From assembly GCF_027286325.1 (NCBI RefSeq), contig NZ_CP114588.1, positions 2,319,317 to 2,383,316 of the forward strand: 64,000 bases of DNA, in the 5' to 3' direction. Below the pieces are notes generated by a model. It was not told the DNA's origin and ran no database searches. It worked only from the letters and a program-made list of their open reading frames with translations. The DNA comes from Salinivibrio kushneri. GTDB taxonomy: Bacteria > Pseudomonadota > Gammaproteobacteria > Enterobacterales > Vibrionaceae. Shown piece by piece: positions 7,184-14,858 of the stretch; the stretch's first letter is position 1; each line of letters opens with the position of its first letter. The translations under genes were made by a program, and so were the position numbers.

Positions 7184-8701
7184 TCATAACAAGTCATAAC
7201 GCCCCTTAACACCAAGTTTTTTATATATATTATTCGCATGGGACTTAACCGTGTTGATGGATATATTTAGTGCACTAGCAAGATCTTTGTAAGAGTAACC
7301 CAGCTTAAGCAGCTCCACGATTTCTCTCTCCTTTTTAGATAAAGCATGACAGCTTGTACCCTCTTTTTGTAAATCTATGGCTTGCATACTTCGCTTCAAA
7401 CAGACAAAAAGAATGGGCGGCTTGAAGTCACAAGGTCTATTTCTCAAGTAATTTCTAATTTGCTCTTGATAAAAATGCTCAACAAAAGACGCTTTTACAA
7501 TGCACGGTAGCCTGACACGTTCGTCTCGACATCGAGCTAACTCATACAGCGAGTAGAAATCGGGGGTATTCCAAGCTTCTGATACCTGGTTATACTCGTA
7601 GACCGAGATGAGTTTTCTCTCAAACGCAACAAAGCTCTTAAAGGAGAACCGCTCTCTTGATACCTCGATTAGCATATTACAGTACAAAGAGTATATCTGA
7701 TAGAAACAGTTATCAGCAGATGATAAATAATCACGCTTAAAGCGAGTTATATATTTATCTATGGTGTGTAAACCTTTCCCTGCCCACAGTGATGAAATGA
7801 TAATAGCTACCGTTGTCATGTACTCCATTTTATGTGTTCGGTAAGGTAGTAGGGTGTATAATTCATACCGGCCCAATGCGGTCTCGTGACTATCACTCAT
7901 TGCCGCGCAAAGAATATTGAGGAAATAACCATAATACAGGCTAATCCAACGCTTTCGCCTTTGGCATAAGGGAAGGAGGTTTTTAAGCAGATGTTGGCAA
8001 TCATCAAATCGGCTCAGAAGAAATAGTTCTTGAGCAGTTGATGTAAGTAAGTCAACGGCTTCTTCGTCATCAATGTCAATTTTACCAAGCTGATACTTTT
8101 CAAAAAACAAATCAACACTGAGTGTTTCACCGTGCTCTAGCCGACGCACGATATGATACAAGACTATTTCACCATAGCTACTGGAGTCTGGGCTGTCATT
8201 ACCAAAAAAAACGTTATAACATAGTTTAGCTTGTTCAAACTTCCCAAACACAAGATATATTTTAATCGCTTTGACGAGCACTCTCCTTTCTAGATTGAAC
8301 CCTTGCCGCATCAGCTTGTTCACTAAGAACAGTGGCGTTTCACTTAAATTAAGATCAATCATGACCTGTAAGATCACACTCACGTAATGATTCACATTAC
8401 TCTCATGCTTCAGCAAGTTTTCATATAATCGATTTACTCCTTCTTTAGGTAACACACTTACAAACCTGAAGACTCTATCATCATTATCGATGATCGATAG
8501 AATTGTTTGCCAGTCAAGACCCGAGAGCTCTCTCCCTAAATAACAATACTCATGTCCATTTTCTCTAATATTCTCCTTTTCATTAGATAATTTCTTTTTG
8601 ACAGTATCCCTATAAGGGAAAGCGCAACGATCTAAAACATCGTAAGTAATAACCCTACTCAACTTAAAGGCTAGTAACAGCTCTTCTTCAATTTCAGACA
8701 T
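7184..8701 (-). CDS. LuxR-type transcriptional regulator with a large unassigned N-terminal region
   Basis: A 505-residue regulator. The last 55 residues form a LuxR/FixJ-type helix-turn-helix (LSKKEREIVELLKLGYSYKD, then INTVKSHANNIYKKLGVKG), with the conserved Glu, Gly, Thr-Val-Lys and Lys-Leu-Gly positions intact. The first 440 residues are mostly helical, with repeated Leu/Phe-Glu-Lys patterns reminiscent of the TPR-like superhelix of MalT-type activators. I see no Walker A motif, no receiver domain and no autoinducer-binding domain. The gene is visibly AT-richer than its surroundings (many AAA, ATA and TTA codons). It lies upstream of, and on the same strand as, the barrel-chemoreceptor-EAL genes and is their most plausible local regulator. 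Confidence 0.83.
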   Translation of the reverse strand: MSEIEEELLLAFKLSRVITYDVLDRCAFPYRDTVKKKLSNEKENIRENGHEYCYLGRELSGLDWQTILSIIDNDDRVFRFVSVLPKEGVNRLYENLLKHESNVNHYVSVILQVMIDLNLSETPLFLVNKLMRQGFNLERRVLVKAIKIYLVFGKFEQAKLCYNVFFGNDSPDSSSYGEIVLYHIVRRLEHGETLSVDLFFEKYQLGKIDIDDEEAVDLLTSTAQELFLLSRFDDCQHLLKNLLPLCQRRKRWISLYYGYFLNILCAAMSDSHETALGRYELYTLLPYRTHKMEYMTTVAIIISSLWAGKGLHTIDKYITRFKRDYLSSADNCFYQIYSLYCNMLIEVSRERFSFKSFVAFERKLISVYEYNQVSEAWNTPDFYSLYELARCRDERVRLPCIVKASFVEHFYQEQIRNYLRNRPCDFKPPILFVCLKRSMQAIDLQKEGTSCHALSKKEREIVELLKLGYSYKDLASALNISINTVKSHANNIYKKLGVKGRYDLL

Positions 8702-8862
8702 TACACACTCTCAGTGATTATTCGATGGCCAAACTGAGTATCGCCTCAAATTGGGCAACAACTTACTCAGACTCACACGACTTTTCGTAACCAACGAACA
8801 TTACCACTAGTAACACTTTAATCAATAGTACCTAAGTACGATTAATATTAGCCTCAATGCAT

Positions 8863-8887
8863 AAGAGCGGTACTAAGTACCGCTCTT
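8863..8887. terminator. Hairpin terminator between the PTS operon and the LuxR-type gene
   Basis: A perfect 11-bp stem, AAGAGCGGTAC/GTACCGCTCTT, with a TAA loop. It lies 26 bases beyond the stop of the PTS permease and should end that operon on the minus strand. The T-tract is short in both directions. Confidence 0.65.
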
Positions 8888-8912
8888 TATTGCTTCCAGT
8901 GAGGAGCACACT

Positions 8913-10469
8913 CTAGGCTCTCGTTAGTTGCGTCATTTCTTCGCGAACCTGCGGTACGGTTAAGCCAACAATAATTTGAAAGCTATCACCATTACGTACC
9001 ATGTTTACTGCACCATGCTCTTGAAAATATTGCGTTTCCGCTACTTTTTCTGGCTCATGTACCTTGATACGTAACCGTGTGGCGCAATTGGTGAGCAGGG
9101 CTATGTTATCTTTGCCACCTAACCCTTCAATAAATGCGCTCGCTTGTCCGCCGTCAATCACACCGCTTGATGAATCACTCTGTTGCGCGCCCTTATAGTC
9201 GGCTTTGGTATAGAGCTTCGCCTCAGCGCTACCCCGACCAGGGGTGGGAATATCAAACTTCAAAATCAACGCGCGGAATACTACAAAGTAGATGGCGGTA
9301 AAACTCAGACCAATAAGCACTTGTGCAATATATGTGGTGCCATGCAAGCTGCCTAGCGGTAGCCAATTTTGAAAAATAAAGTCGATAAGTCCAGTTTGAA
9401 AGTTACCTGAGACACCAAACCAATAGGCGATGGTTGCCATGGTGGCCGCCAGTACCGCGTGGAGTGCAAACAACGCCGGCGCGATAAACAGGAAGGTAAA
9501 TTCAATCGGCTCGGTGATCCCAGTAAGAATGGCCGTCAATGCCGCACCAAGCACCAAGCCGAGCACCATTTTCTTGTTTTCTGGCTTCGCGGTTGCGTAA
9601 AGTGCCATGGCAATACCCGTACAACCAAAGACTTTCCCCATCCCAGTCAACATTAAGCCACCTTGTGGGAATTGCTCGGTTAAAGGCGCAGGATTGCTGG
9701 CAAAGTTTTGAATATTTTGAATCCAATGGGCCACTGTGCCGCCATCCACCGCTACAGGTCCATAGAATACGGGGCCATAGACAAAGTGATGCAGGCCCGT
9801 TGGGATCATAATCCGCTCAAGGAAGGTGAACATCCACACCCCGAATGACCCCGCACCGACTAAAAAGGTTTGTAGATTATTAATGCCGTGCTGAATACTT
9901 GGCCAAGTAAAACAGGTGATGATCGCCATGAGTACCATGATTGGGAAGCTCACAATGACCACCAAGGGTGTGCCACCAAACACTGCCGCCCAGTTTGGCA
10001 GTTTTTTGTCGAAGAAACGGTTATGAACCCAAACGGAGAGGCTAGCAATTACGATGGCGCCCAATAGGTTAGTATCCAAAGTAAGTATACCGCCCACATC
10101 AGTAAGCCCACGCTCACCCTCCACATAGTTCACCCCAAGCTCAGGCCCCCAAAACTGTAAAATGCCACCAATCACATAATTAAAGGTGATGTATGACACC
10201 AGTGTGGCAAGCACTGCGCGCCCGGATGCAGATTTTGCCAGTGCTATCGGTAACCCTACTGCAAACACTAAGGCCATATTTTTAAACACCGCCAACGACG
10301 CTTGGAGAAGGATCGTTGACACTTTTACCCATGCACTGCCTTCCACTGCCCAAGGAAAGAGATCTTGGTTAAGCAGCATCACCGATAAGCCTAATAACAT
10401 ACCGGCTGCAGGAAAGAGGAGTACAGGGACAAACATTGCTGCGCCAAAGCGCTGGATCATATCTTTCAT
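8913..10469 (-). CDS. PTS alpha-glucoside transporter subunit IICB
   Basis: A 518-residue membrane permease of the glucose/alpha-glucoside PTS superfamily. The EIIC domain (about residues 1-405) has some ten hydrophobic segments and the family motif GITEPIEFTFLF (starting near residue 318), the sugar-contact region. A linker of about 40 residues leads to an EIIB domain (about 440-515) with the phosphorylated cysteine Cys462 in NCATRLRI. No EIIA domain is attached, so phosphate must come from a separate EIIA such as Crr. It would import alpha-glucosides such as maltose or isomaltulose as 6'-phosphates. The order matches the AglA/GlvC and AglB/GlvA pairs of other bacteria. It follows the glycosidase gene by 51 bases. 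Confidence 0.9.
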   Translation of the reverse strand: MKDMIQRFGAAMFVPVLLFPAAGMLLGLSVMLLNQDLFPWAVEGSAWVKVSTILLQASLAVFKNMALVFAVGLPIALAKSASGRAVLATLVSYITFNYVIGGILQFWGPELGVNYVEGERGLTDVGGILTLDTNLLGAIVIASLSVWVHNRFFDKKLPNWAAVFGGTPLVVIVSFPIMVLMAIITCFTWPSIQHGINNLQTFLVGAGSFGVWMFTFLERIMIPTGLHHFVYGPVFYGPVAVDGGTVAHWIQNIQNFASNPAPLTEQFPQGGLMLTGMGKVFGCTGIAMALYATAKPENKKMVLGLVLGAALTAILTGITEPIEFTFLFIAPALFALHAVLAATMATIAYWFGVSGNFQTGLIDFIFQNWLPLGSLHGTTYIAQVLIGLSFTAIYFVVFRALILKFDIPTPGRGSAEAKLYTKADYKGAQQSDSSSGVIDGGQASAFIEGLGGKDNIALLTNCATRLRIKVHEPEKVAETQYFQEHGAVNMVRNGDSFQIIVGLTVPQVREEMTQLTRA

Positions 10470-10520
10470 GATGATCGCTCCCAGATGTTGGCCCCAGATA
10501 GTGTCTGGGGCATCGTATTA

Positions 10521-11849
10521 TTAATGAAATTGAGGTAGATAGTCCGCATTAACGCGTAAAAGCTCATCAACGATTTGTTGCGCTTTTGGCACATCCACGA
10601 CGGTTCGATTGAGCGTGAGCGCGTTGACCAGTGTTTGTCGATCCCCGCTAAACCATGCATCAACGACCAGTTTTTCGTAGCCGAGTTGGCCTTCGATCAG
10701 CGCTTTTTGGAACGTAGGGATGGTTCCAACCGCAAAGCGTTTCGGGCCGTCATTGGTTAACGCTGCCGGAACTTCCACCATGGCATCATTCTGAATATTT
10801 GGGATCGCGCCATCATTCGGTACGATAACCAGATACGTCTCGCCACGGTTATAGGCCAAGGAGGCTGCTACACGCACCATATAGCGCCCATGGATGTCAG
10901 CGTGAAGGTGCTCATTAGCGGTGGTGCCCGCAGCAATGATGCGATCATTCAAGCTAAACACCCGCTTTTCTCGCCCATTAATTACTTGGCGCGCACGCGT
11001 GTTGGCAATATCTTCCTTTTCCACCATTTTTTCCGGATATAAGTAGTATTGCAGGTATGTATTGGGCAAGTACTGCGGATTGTCTTTTAGCATGGTTTGC
11101 ATGTTTTTGAACGTTGCCTGCCATGAAGGGTCATCGGCAATTTCTGGATCAACAGCACTGATCCCCTCTTCCAAAATGATGCGTTTAATCTCATCGGTCA
11201 GGTCGACCCCTTCTCGGTTTCGTACCTTGGTAAACCACCCAAAGTGGTTCAGTCCAAAGTATTCCGGCACCAAATCCCAGATCTCGCAACCGAGTAATTG
11301 GGCATAACTCACCATAATGGCGGCAGGCATATCGCAGATGTTTAGAATGCGGTTGTCATGAGGAAATTCGCGCTGTAAGGCTTCAGCCACAATGGCTGCT
11401 GGGTTGGTATAGTTTAAAATCCAGGCATCTGGGGCAAAGTGACGGATGTCATTCACGAGAGTAATCATGTCACCTATCGAGCGTAGTCCATACGCCATAC
11501 CGCCCGCGCCGCACGTTTCTTGCCCCACACAACCGTGAAACAGTGGTACCTGCTCATCACGCTCCCGCATGGCAAGGCCACCCGTGCGGATCTGAATAAA
11601 GAAGAAATCGGCATCTGAGAATGCCGTTTCTTTATCCGTGGTATAAACGAACTCTTCGACCTCAGGATAAGCCTCGCGCAGCAAGATCTCCGTCGCTTTG
11701 GCGTTTGAGGCTTGTCTTTGTTCATCAATATCATAGAAGGTGATCTTGCTGAGCGGAAAAGCTTCTTTTTCAGCAATCAAGCTATTGATCATCCCCAGTG
11801 TATAGGTGCTTCCACCTCCGACGATAGTAAGCTTTTGTGGTTTCATCAT
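10521..11849 (-). CDS. 6-phospho-alpha-glucosidase, glycoside hydrolase family 4
   Basis: A 442-residue GH4 enzyme that should hydrolyse maltose-6'-phosphate and related phospho-alpha-glucosides with NAD+ and Mn2+. Visible signatures are the NAD-binding loop VGGGSTYTLG at the N-terminus, NYTNPAA near 150, the CDMP motif (metal-binding Cys; the alpha-specific enzymes AglB and MalH carry CDMP), GLNHFGW near 200, and the conserved NDG/E region. The ATG at 11849 (or 11846) follows AGAGGAGA. A TTG farther upstream in the same frame would place the ribosome binding site inside the gene. It is the first gene of a two-gene operon with the IICB permease and is divergent from a GntR regulator. Confidence 0.92.
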   Translation of the reverse strand: MMKPQKLTIVGGGSTYTLGMINSLIAEKEAFPLSKITFYDIDEQRQASNAKATEILLREAYPEVEEFVYTTDKETAFSDADFFFIQIRTGGLAMRERDEQVPLFHGCVGQETCGAGGMAYGLRSIGDMITLVNDIRHFAPDAWILNYTNPAAIVAEALQREFPHDNRILNICDMPAAIMVSYAQLLGCEIWDLVPEYFGLNHFGWFTKVRNREGVDLTDEIKRIILEEGISAVDPEIADDPSWQATFKNMQTMLKDNPQYLPNTYLQYYLYPEKMVEKEDIANTRARQVINGREKRVFSLNDRIIAAGTTANEHLHADIHGRYMVRVAASLAYNRGETYLVIVPNDGAIPNIQNDAMVEVPAALTNDGPKRFAVGTIPTFQKALIEGQLGYEKLVVDAWFSGDRQTLVNALTLNRTVVDVPKAQQIVDELLRVNADYLPQFH

Positions 11850-11865
11850 CGTGTCTCCTCTCAAT

Positions 11866-11970
11866 ATGTATCTTAAATGTATTACACATATAGCACTTTA
11901 AGAATACACAAAAGGGTGTTTATTGATCGAAGGCACAGTGAAAGTCTATTTATGTACTTTAAATGTATTA
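11866..11970. promoter_or_regulatory. Near-identical 19-base repeats between the PTS operon and its GntR regulator
   Basis: ATGTATCTTAAATGTATTA (11866-11884) and ATGTACTTTAAATGTATTA (11952-11970) differ at two positions, are in the same orientation and are 86 bases apart. A weaker relative (CACTTTAAGAATACA) lies near 11894. One copy sits close to each divergent start, as expected for operators of the adjacent GntR/HutC-type repressor. Assignment to that protein is inference. Confidence 0.5.
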
Positions 11971-11979
11971 TCGATCACA
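11964..11979. promoter_or_regulatory. Candidate CRP site in the alpha-glucoside PTS control region
   Basis: TGTAT-TATCGA-TCACA matches TGTGA-N6-TCACA in one perfect and one partial half. It overlaps the second 19-base repeat and lies about 115 bases upstream of the glycosidase start. Catabolite control by CRP would be usual for a PTS operon. Confidence 0.45.
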
Positions 11980-12017
11980 GTTTGTTATGATGGGACATGC
12001 AGCCAAAAGGAGCCGAC

Positions 12018-12737
12018 ATGTTGAAACCTCGCTACATGCAAATAGCCGATTTACTCACTGAGCAGATTAAAGATGGCACCTTGACACCAGGCGCGATGAT
12101 GCCGACTGAGGCCGCGTTACAGGCCACCTATGACGTCAGCCGAGTCACCATACGTAAGGCGATGAAGGTGTTGGTTGATAACGATTTGCTCTACCGCGTC
12201 AGAGGTAGTGGCAGTTATGTAAAAGCCCCTAAAGCACAACACAATGCTTTTCAACTGATGGGATTTATCGAAGAAGTCTCAGCGCAAGGCAAAACGCCCA
12301 GCTCAAAAGTGATCGCATTTGAAACGTCACCTTGCAGCCACACCATTGCCAGCAAGTTAAACGTGGAGGAAGGGACGTTGATTTATGAAGTCCAACGTCT
12401 TCGTTTGATTGATGGCGAGCCAGAAATCCTTGAGTGCACCTACCTGCCGGTGGCCATGTTCACCGATCTCAGTATCGAAGTGATGCAAACATCAAAATAC
12501 GATTATATCGAGCGACATAAGGGAATGCAGATCGCGAAAAGTCGCCAGTGTGTCTGGCCGGATAGCACATCAACCTCACTCGCCGCGCTCCTCAACACCA
12601 GTGAAAATTCGCCCATATTGCGGGTCGAATCAGTCAGTGAGCTTATAGACGGGACACCGTTTGAATATACAGTGAACTACTTTCGCTTATACCAGTACAG
12701 CTTTGAATTCATCGCTCACCGCCAGTCACCACAATGA
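12018..12737 (+). CDS. GntR-family (HutC/UTRA) transcriptional regulator
   Basis: A 239-residue regulator. The N-terminal winged helix (about residues 1-70) has the GntR pattern PTEAALQATYDVSRVTIRKA followed by the wing RVRGSGSYV. The C-terminal UTRA ligand-binding domain (about 85-235) resembles sugar-phosphate-responsive members such as TreR and NagR. The ATG at 12018 is chosen because AAGGAG precedes it. An in-frame ATG at 11997 lacks a ribosome binding site. Its divergent position next to the alpha-glucoside PTS genes suggests it represses them and is released by a phospho-sugar. The two 19-base repeats between the transcription units are its likely operators. Confidence 0.88.
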   Translation: MLKPRYMQIADLLTEQIKDGTLTPGAMMPTEAALQATYDVSRVTIRKAMKVLVDNDLLYRVRGSGSYVKAPKAQHNAFQLMGFIEEVSAQGKTPSSKVIAFETSPCSHTIASKLNVEEGTLIYEVQRLRLIDGEPEILECTYLPVAMFTDLSIEVMQTSKYDYIERHKGMQIAKSRQCVWPDSTSTSLAALLNTSENSPILRVESVSELIDGTPFEYTVNYFRLYQYSFEFIAHRQSPQ

Positions 12738-12820
12738 TCTGTTTCCTCGAGACGTCTCGGTTGCGTTGTTGAGTATGAGGTGTAGTCTGACCGGGTTACC
12801 TTACTTCGACGGGATATCTG

Positions 12821-13252
12821 ATGCGAACAAAAGCAGATAGATGGCGCCATGCTATCGGTTTTGAATTAACGGGCTTGATCTTGGTGGTGTTAGGGCTCAA
12901 CTGGATCCTTGGAGCGGGGATCGGTCATCTTGGGATCATGGGCGCGATTTTTTCTGTGCTCGCCACCCTTTGGAATTATGTCTACAACATTGGCTTTGAT
13001 AAAGCGATGTTGGCTTGGCGGGGCTCAGTGCTCAAAACCTTACCGCTGCGTCTGCTGCATGCGGTGATCTTTGAAGCCGGTCTGCTGGTCGCAACCATCC
13101 CCTTTATCATGTGGTGGCTGTCGATGAGCTTTTGGCAAGCACTCAGTATGGATATCGGGCTCGTGGTATTTTATCTGGTATATGCGTTTGTTTATAACTG
13201 GCTGTACGACTATCTGTTTCCGATCCCAAATGCGCAATCCCAGCAGGGCTGA
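12821..13252 (+). CDS. PACE-family multidrug efflux transporter
   Basis: A 143-residue inner-membrane protein made of two tandem bacterial transmembrane pair domains, four helices in total. The four PACE signatures are easy to see: RWRHAIGFE (motif 1A, near residue 7), WNYVYNIGFD (1B, near 46), RLLHAVIFE (2A, near 71) and YNWLYDYLFP (2B, near 125). PACE proteins such as Acinetobacter AceI export chlorhexidine, acriflavine or short-chain diamines by proton antiport. The conserved membrane-embedded glutamate (FE in motif 1A) is present. Members are often driven by a divergent LysR regulator, but none is adjacent here. The gene stands alone and converges on vpsR. Confidence 0.9.
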   Translation: MRTKADRWRHAIGFELTGLILVVLGLNWILGAGIGHLGIMGAIFSVLATLWNYVYNIGFDKAMLAWRGSVLKTLPLRLLHAVIFEAGLLVATIPFIMWWLSMSFWQALSMDIGLVVFYLVYAFVYNWLYDYLFPIPNAQSQQG

Positions 13253-13263
13253 GTTTTCAGCCC
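13246..13263. terminator. Small hairpin between the convergent PACE and vpsR genes
   Basis: GGGCTGA/TCAGCCC with a GTTT loop overlaps the PACE stop codon and lies between two convergent genes. Its T-tract is poor, so termination strength is uncertain. Confidence 0.4.
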
Positions 13264-13285
13264 TTAATATCACGAGTATAACGGT

Positions 13286-14623
13286 TTACTGACGGAAGGT
13301 ACGTGGCGAGGGGATCAAGTTGTGTTTGTTCAATAGCCGATACATGGTCGCACGTGACACTCCGAGCTCTTTGGCCGCGGCCGATACTTGTCCCTTGTTT
13401 TCTTCAAGGACGGCGATCAGGGCGTCTCGCTCAGACTCTTCACGGATTTTACGTAAACTTTGTTTGTAATCGCCTTGGCGCGGAAGATCTAAGTGTTCCG
13501 CTTCAATCACCAGATGATCGGCCAACAATACTGCACGTTTCACCTGATTAATGAGCTCGCGCACATTACCCGGCCACGAGTAACTGCTCAACACACGCTT
13601 GGCCTCATCGGAAAAGGTTCTCGCTTGCGTGTTGTATTGACGTGCAAACTTAAGCAAAAAGTATTCTGCCAAATCAGGCACATCAGGCTGACGGTCTTTT
13701 AATGAAGGCATATTAATGCGCAGCACGTTTAACCGGTAATACAGATCTTCACGAAAAAGCCCCTCAGCCACGCGTTTTTCCAAATCCATATGGGTCGAGG
13801 CAATCACCCGCACATCCAGGTCGTGTTCGTATTTATCATGACTGATGTCCAAAGTGCCCTCTTGCAATAAGTGCAATAAGTGCCCTTGTAGATGCAGCGG
13901 CAGATCACCAATCTCATCAAAAAAGAGGGTGCCTTTGTGGCATTGACGAATTTTGCCACGCGAATGCTCGTCTCCCAATAACGCCTGCTGCATTTGTTCA
14001 TCAGCAAGCGCTGAGCATTTAATCGATTCAAATCGCGCTTTCGCACGGGTTGAGGCATGATGAACCGCTTGCGCCACCAACTCCTTGCCTGTCCCACTCT
14101 CGCCGGCTATCAACACAGATACATCGGTGGGCGCGACACGCCTGACCTGGTCCCGCAACTTTTTCATCGCGGGACTGGCGCCTTCCAACCCCATATCGCT
14201 ATGATCGCCGAGTTGCGGCCATACTTGTCGCTCAAGGCGCAACATACCCAATTGGTGGCCAATGGTGCTCATCAACTGCGAATTCGGGACTGGCGAGGTG
14301 AAGTAATCAATACAAAAGCTGACAATAAACTGGCAGATAGCTTCGTTATTGAGTTGGTTTTCTCGCACTAAGGCTAACCAGCGCACCTGTTTGTTACGAT
14401 TAACAAGTGACGCCACACCGTTAAGACTGAAATCATCATGACTTAAATCGACAATACCTATACAAGGGCCGATATCTTGTAGCAGTGACTGCGCTGCTCG
14501 CAAATCATAACAGCGATGACAATGCCAACCAGCTTGCTCAAGGGTCGCTAACCAAGGCTCATAAGTCCCGCCGACAACGACGAGTGAGCTCAAGGTTTTG
14601 TCATTCCCCGAATCGAATCCCAT
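13286..14623 (-). CDS. vpsR: VpsR, c-di-GMP-responsive biofilm regulator (NtrC-like, lacking GAFTGA)
   Basis: 445 residues, almost the same length as V. cholerae VpsR. The receiver-like domain (1-125) carries GPCIGIVDLSHDDFSLNG. Counted from the ATG at 14623, its Asp falls at position 59, the known VpsR Asp59, which supports this start over an upstream TTG. The AAA+ domain (145-375) has Walker A GESGTGKE (174-181) and Walker B FFDE, but the sigma-54-contacting GAFTGA loop is absent (the stretch reads LLGDEHSRGKIRQCHKG). The Fis-type helix-turn-helix is at the C-terminus (SAAAKELGVSRATMYRLLNK). In Vibrio, VpsR works with sigma-70 and c-di-GMP to activate polysaccharide genes. Targets are not in this window. 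Confidence 0.92.
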   Translation of the reverse strand: MGFDSGNDKTLSSLVVVGGTYEPWLATLEQAGWHCHRCYDLRAAQSLLQDIGPCIGIVDLSHDDFSLNGVASLVNRNKQVRWLALVRENQLNNEAICQFIVSFCIDYFTSPVPNSQLMSTIGHQLGMLRLERQVWPQLGDHSDMGLEGASPAMKKLRDQVRRVAPTDVSVLIAGESGTGKELVAQAVHHASTRAKARFESIKCSALADEQMQQALLGDEHSRGKIRQCHKGTLFFDEIGDLPLHLQGHLLHLLQEGTLDISHDKYEHDLDVRVIASTHMDLEKRVAEGLFREDLYYRLNVLRINMPSLKDRQPDVPDLAEYFLLKFARQYNTQARTFSDEAKRVLSSYSWPGNVRELINQVKRAVLLADHLVIEAEHLDLPRQGDYKQSLRKIREESERDALIAVLEENKGQVSAAAKELGVSRATMYRLLNKHNLIPSPRTFRQ

Positions 14624-14700
14624 AACACCTGCCTTACATCCATTCTGTCTTTTTTGCCAGCGAATCAAGCCCCTATTATAAAGAAGGGCACGTCCTAATC

Positions 14701-14718
14701 TGTCTCAATAAAGAGACA
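14701..14718. promoter_or_regulatory. Inverted repeat upstream of vpsR
   Basis: TGTCTC-AATAAA-GAGACA, a perfect 6-base inverted repeat 78-95 bases upstream of the vpsR start. It lies upstream of a TATAAT-like -10 (minus strand, near 14675-14680), so it is a reasonable operator for control of vpsR. The binding factor is unknown. Confidence 0.4.
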
Positions 14719-14811
14719 CGCGATGGGTTGTAATACGGATAATTGTAGCCAAATATCTGAAAAAGCCAGATAAAATATTGCAGGTTTGTGAGAAGACAAT
14801 GACGCAAGGCG

Positions 14812-14838
14812 AAAAAAAAGCGGCTCAATGAGCCGCTT
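14812..14838 (-). terminator. Intrinsic terminator of the prfB-lysS operon
   Basis: A 9-bp stem AAGCGGCTC/GAGCCGCTT with a three-base loop. On the minus strand it is followed by a run of eight T. It lies 20 bases after the lysS stop. Confidence 0.92.
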
Positions 14839-14858
14839 GTGCTGTGGTCTGTCCAGTA

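Noticed and set aside
12748-12759. Perfect palindrome CGAGACGTCTCG containing a perfect met box, upstream of the PACE gene
   Set aside because: MetJ needs at least two tandem boxes in register; the neighbouring 8-base units do not match, so this single box is probably chance or an operator for another protein.
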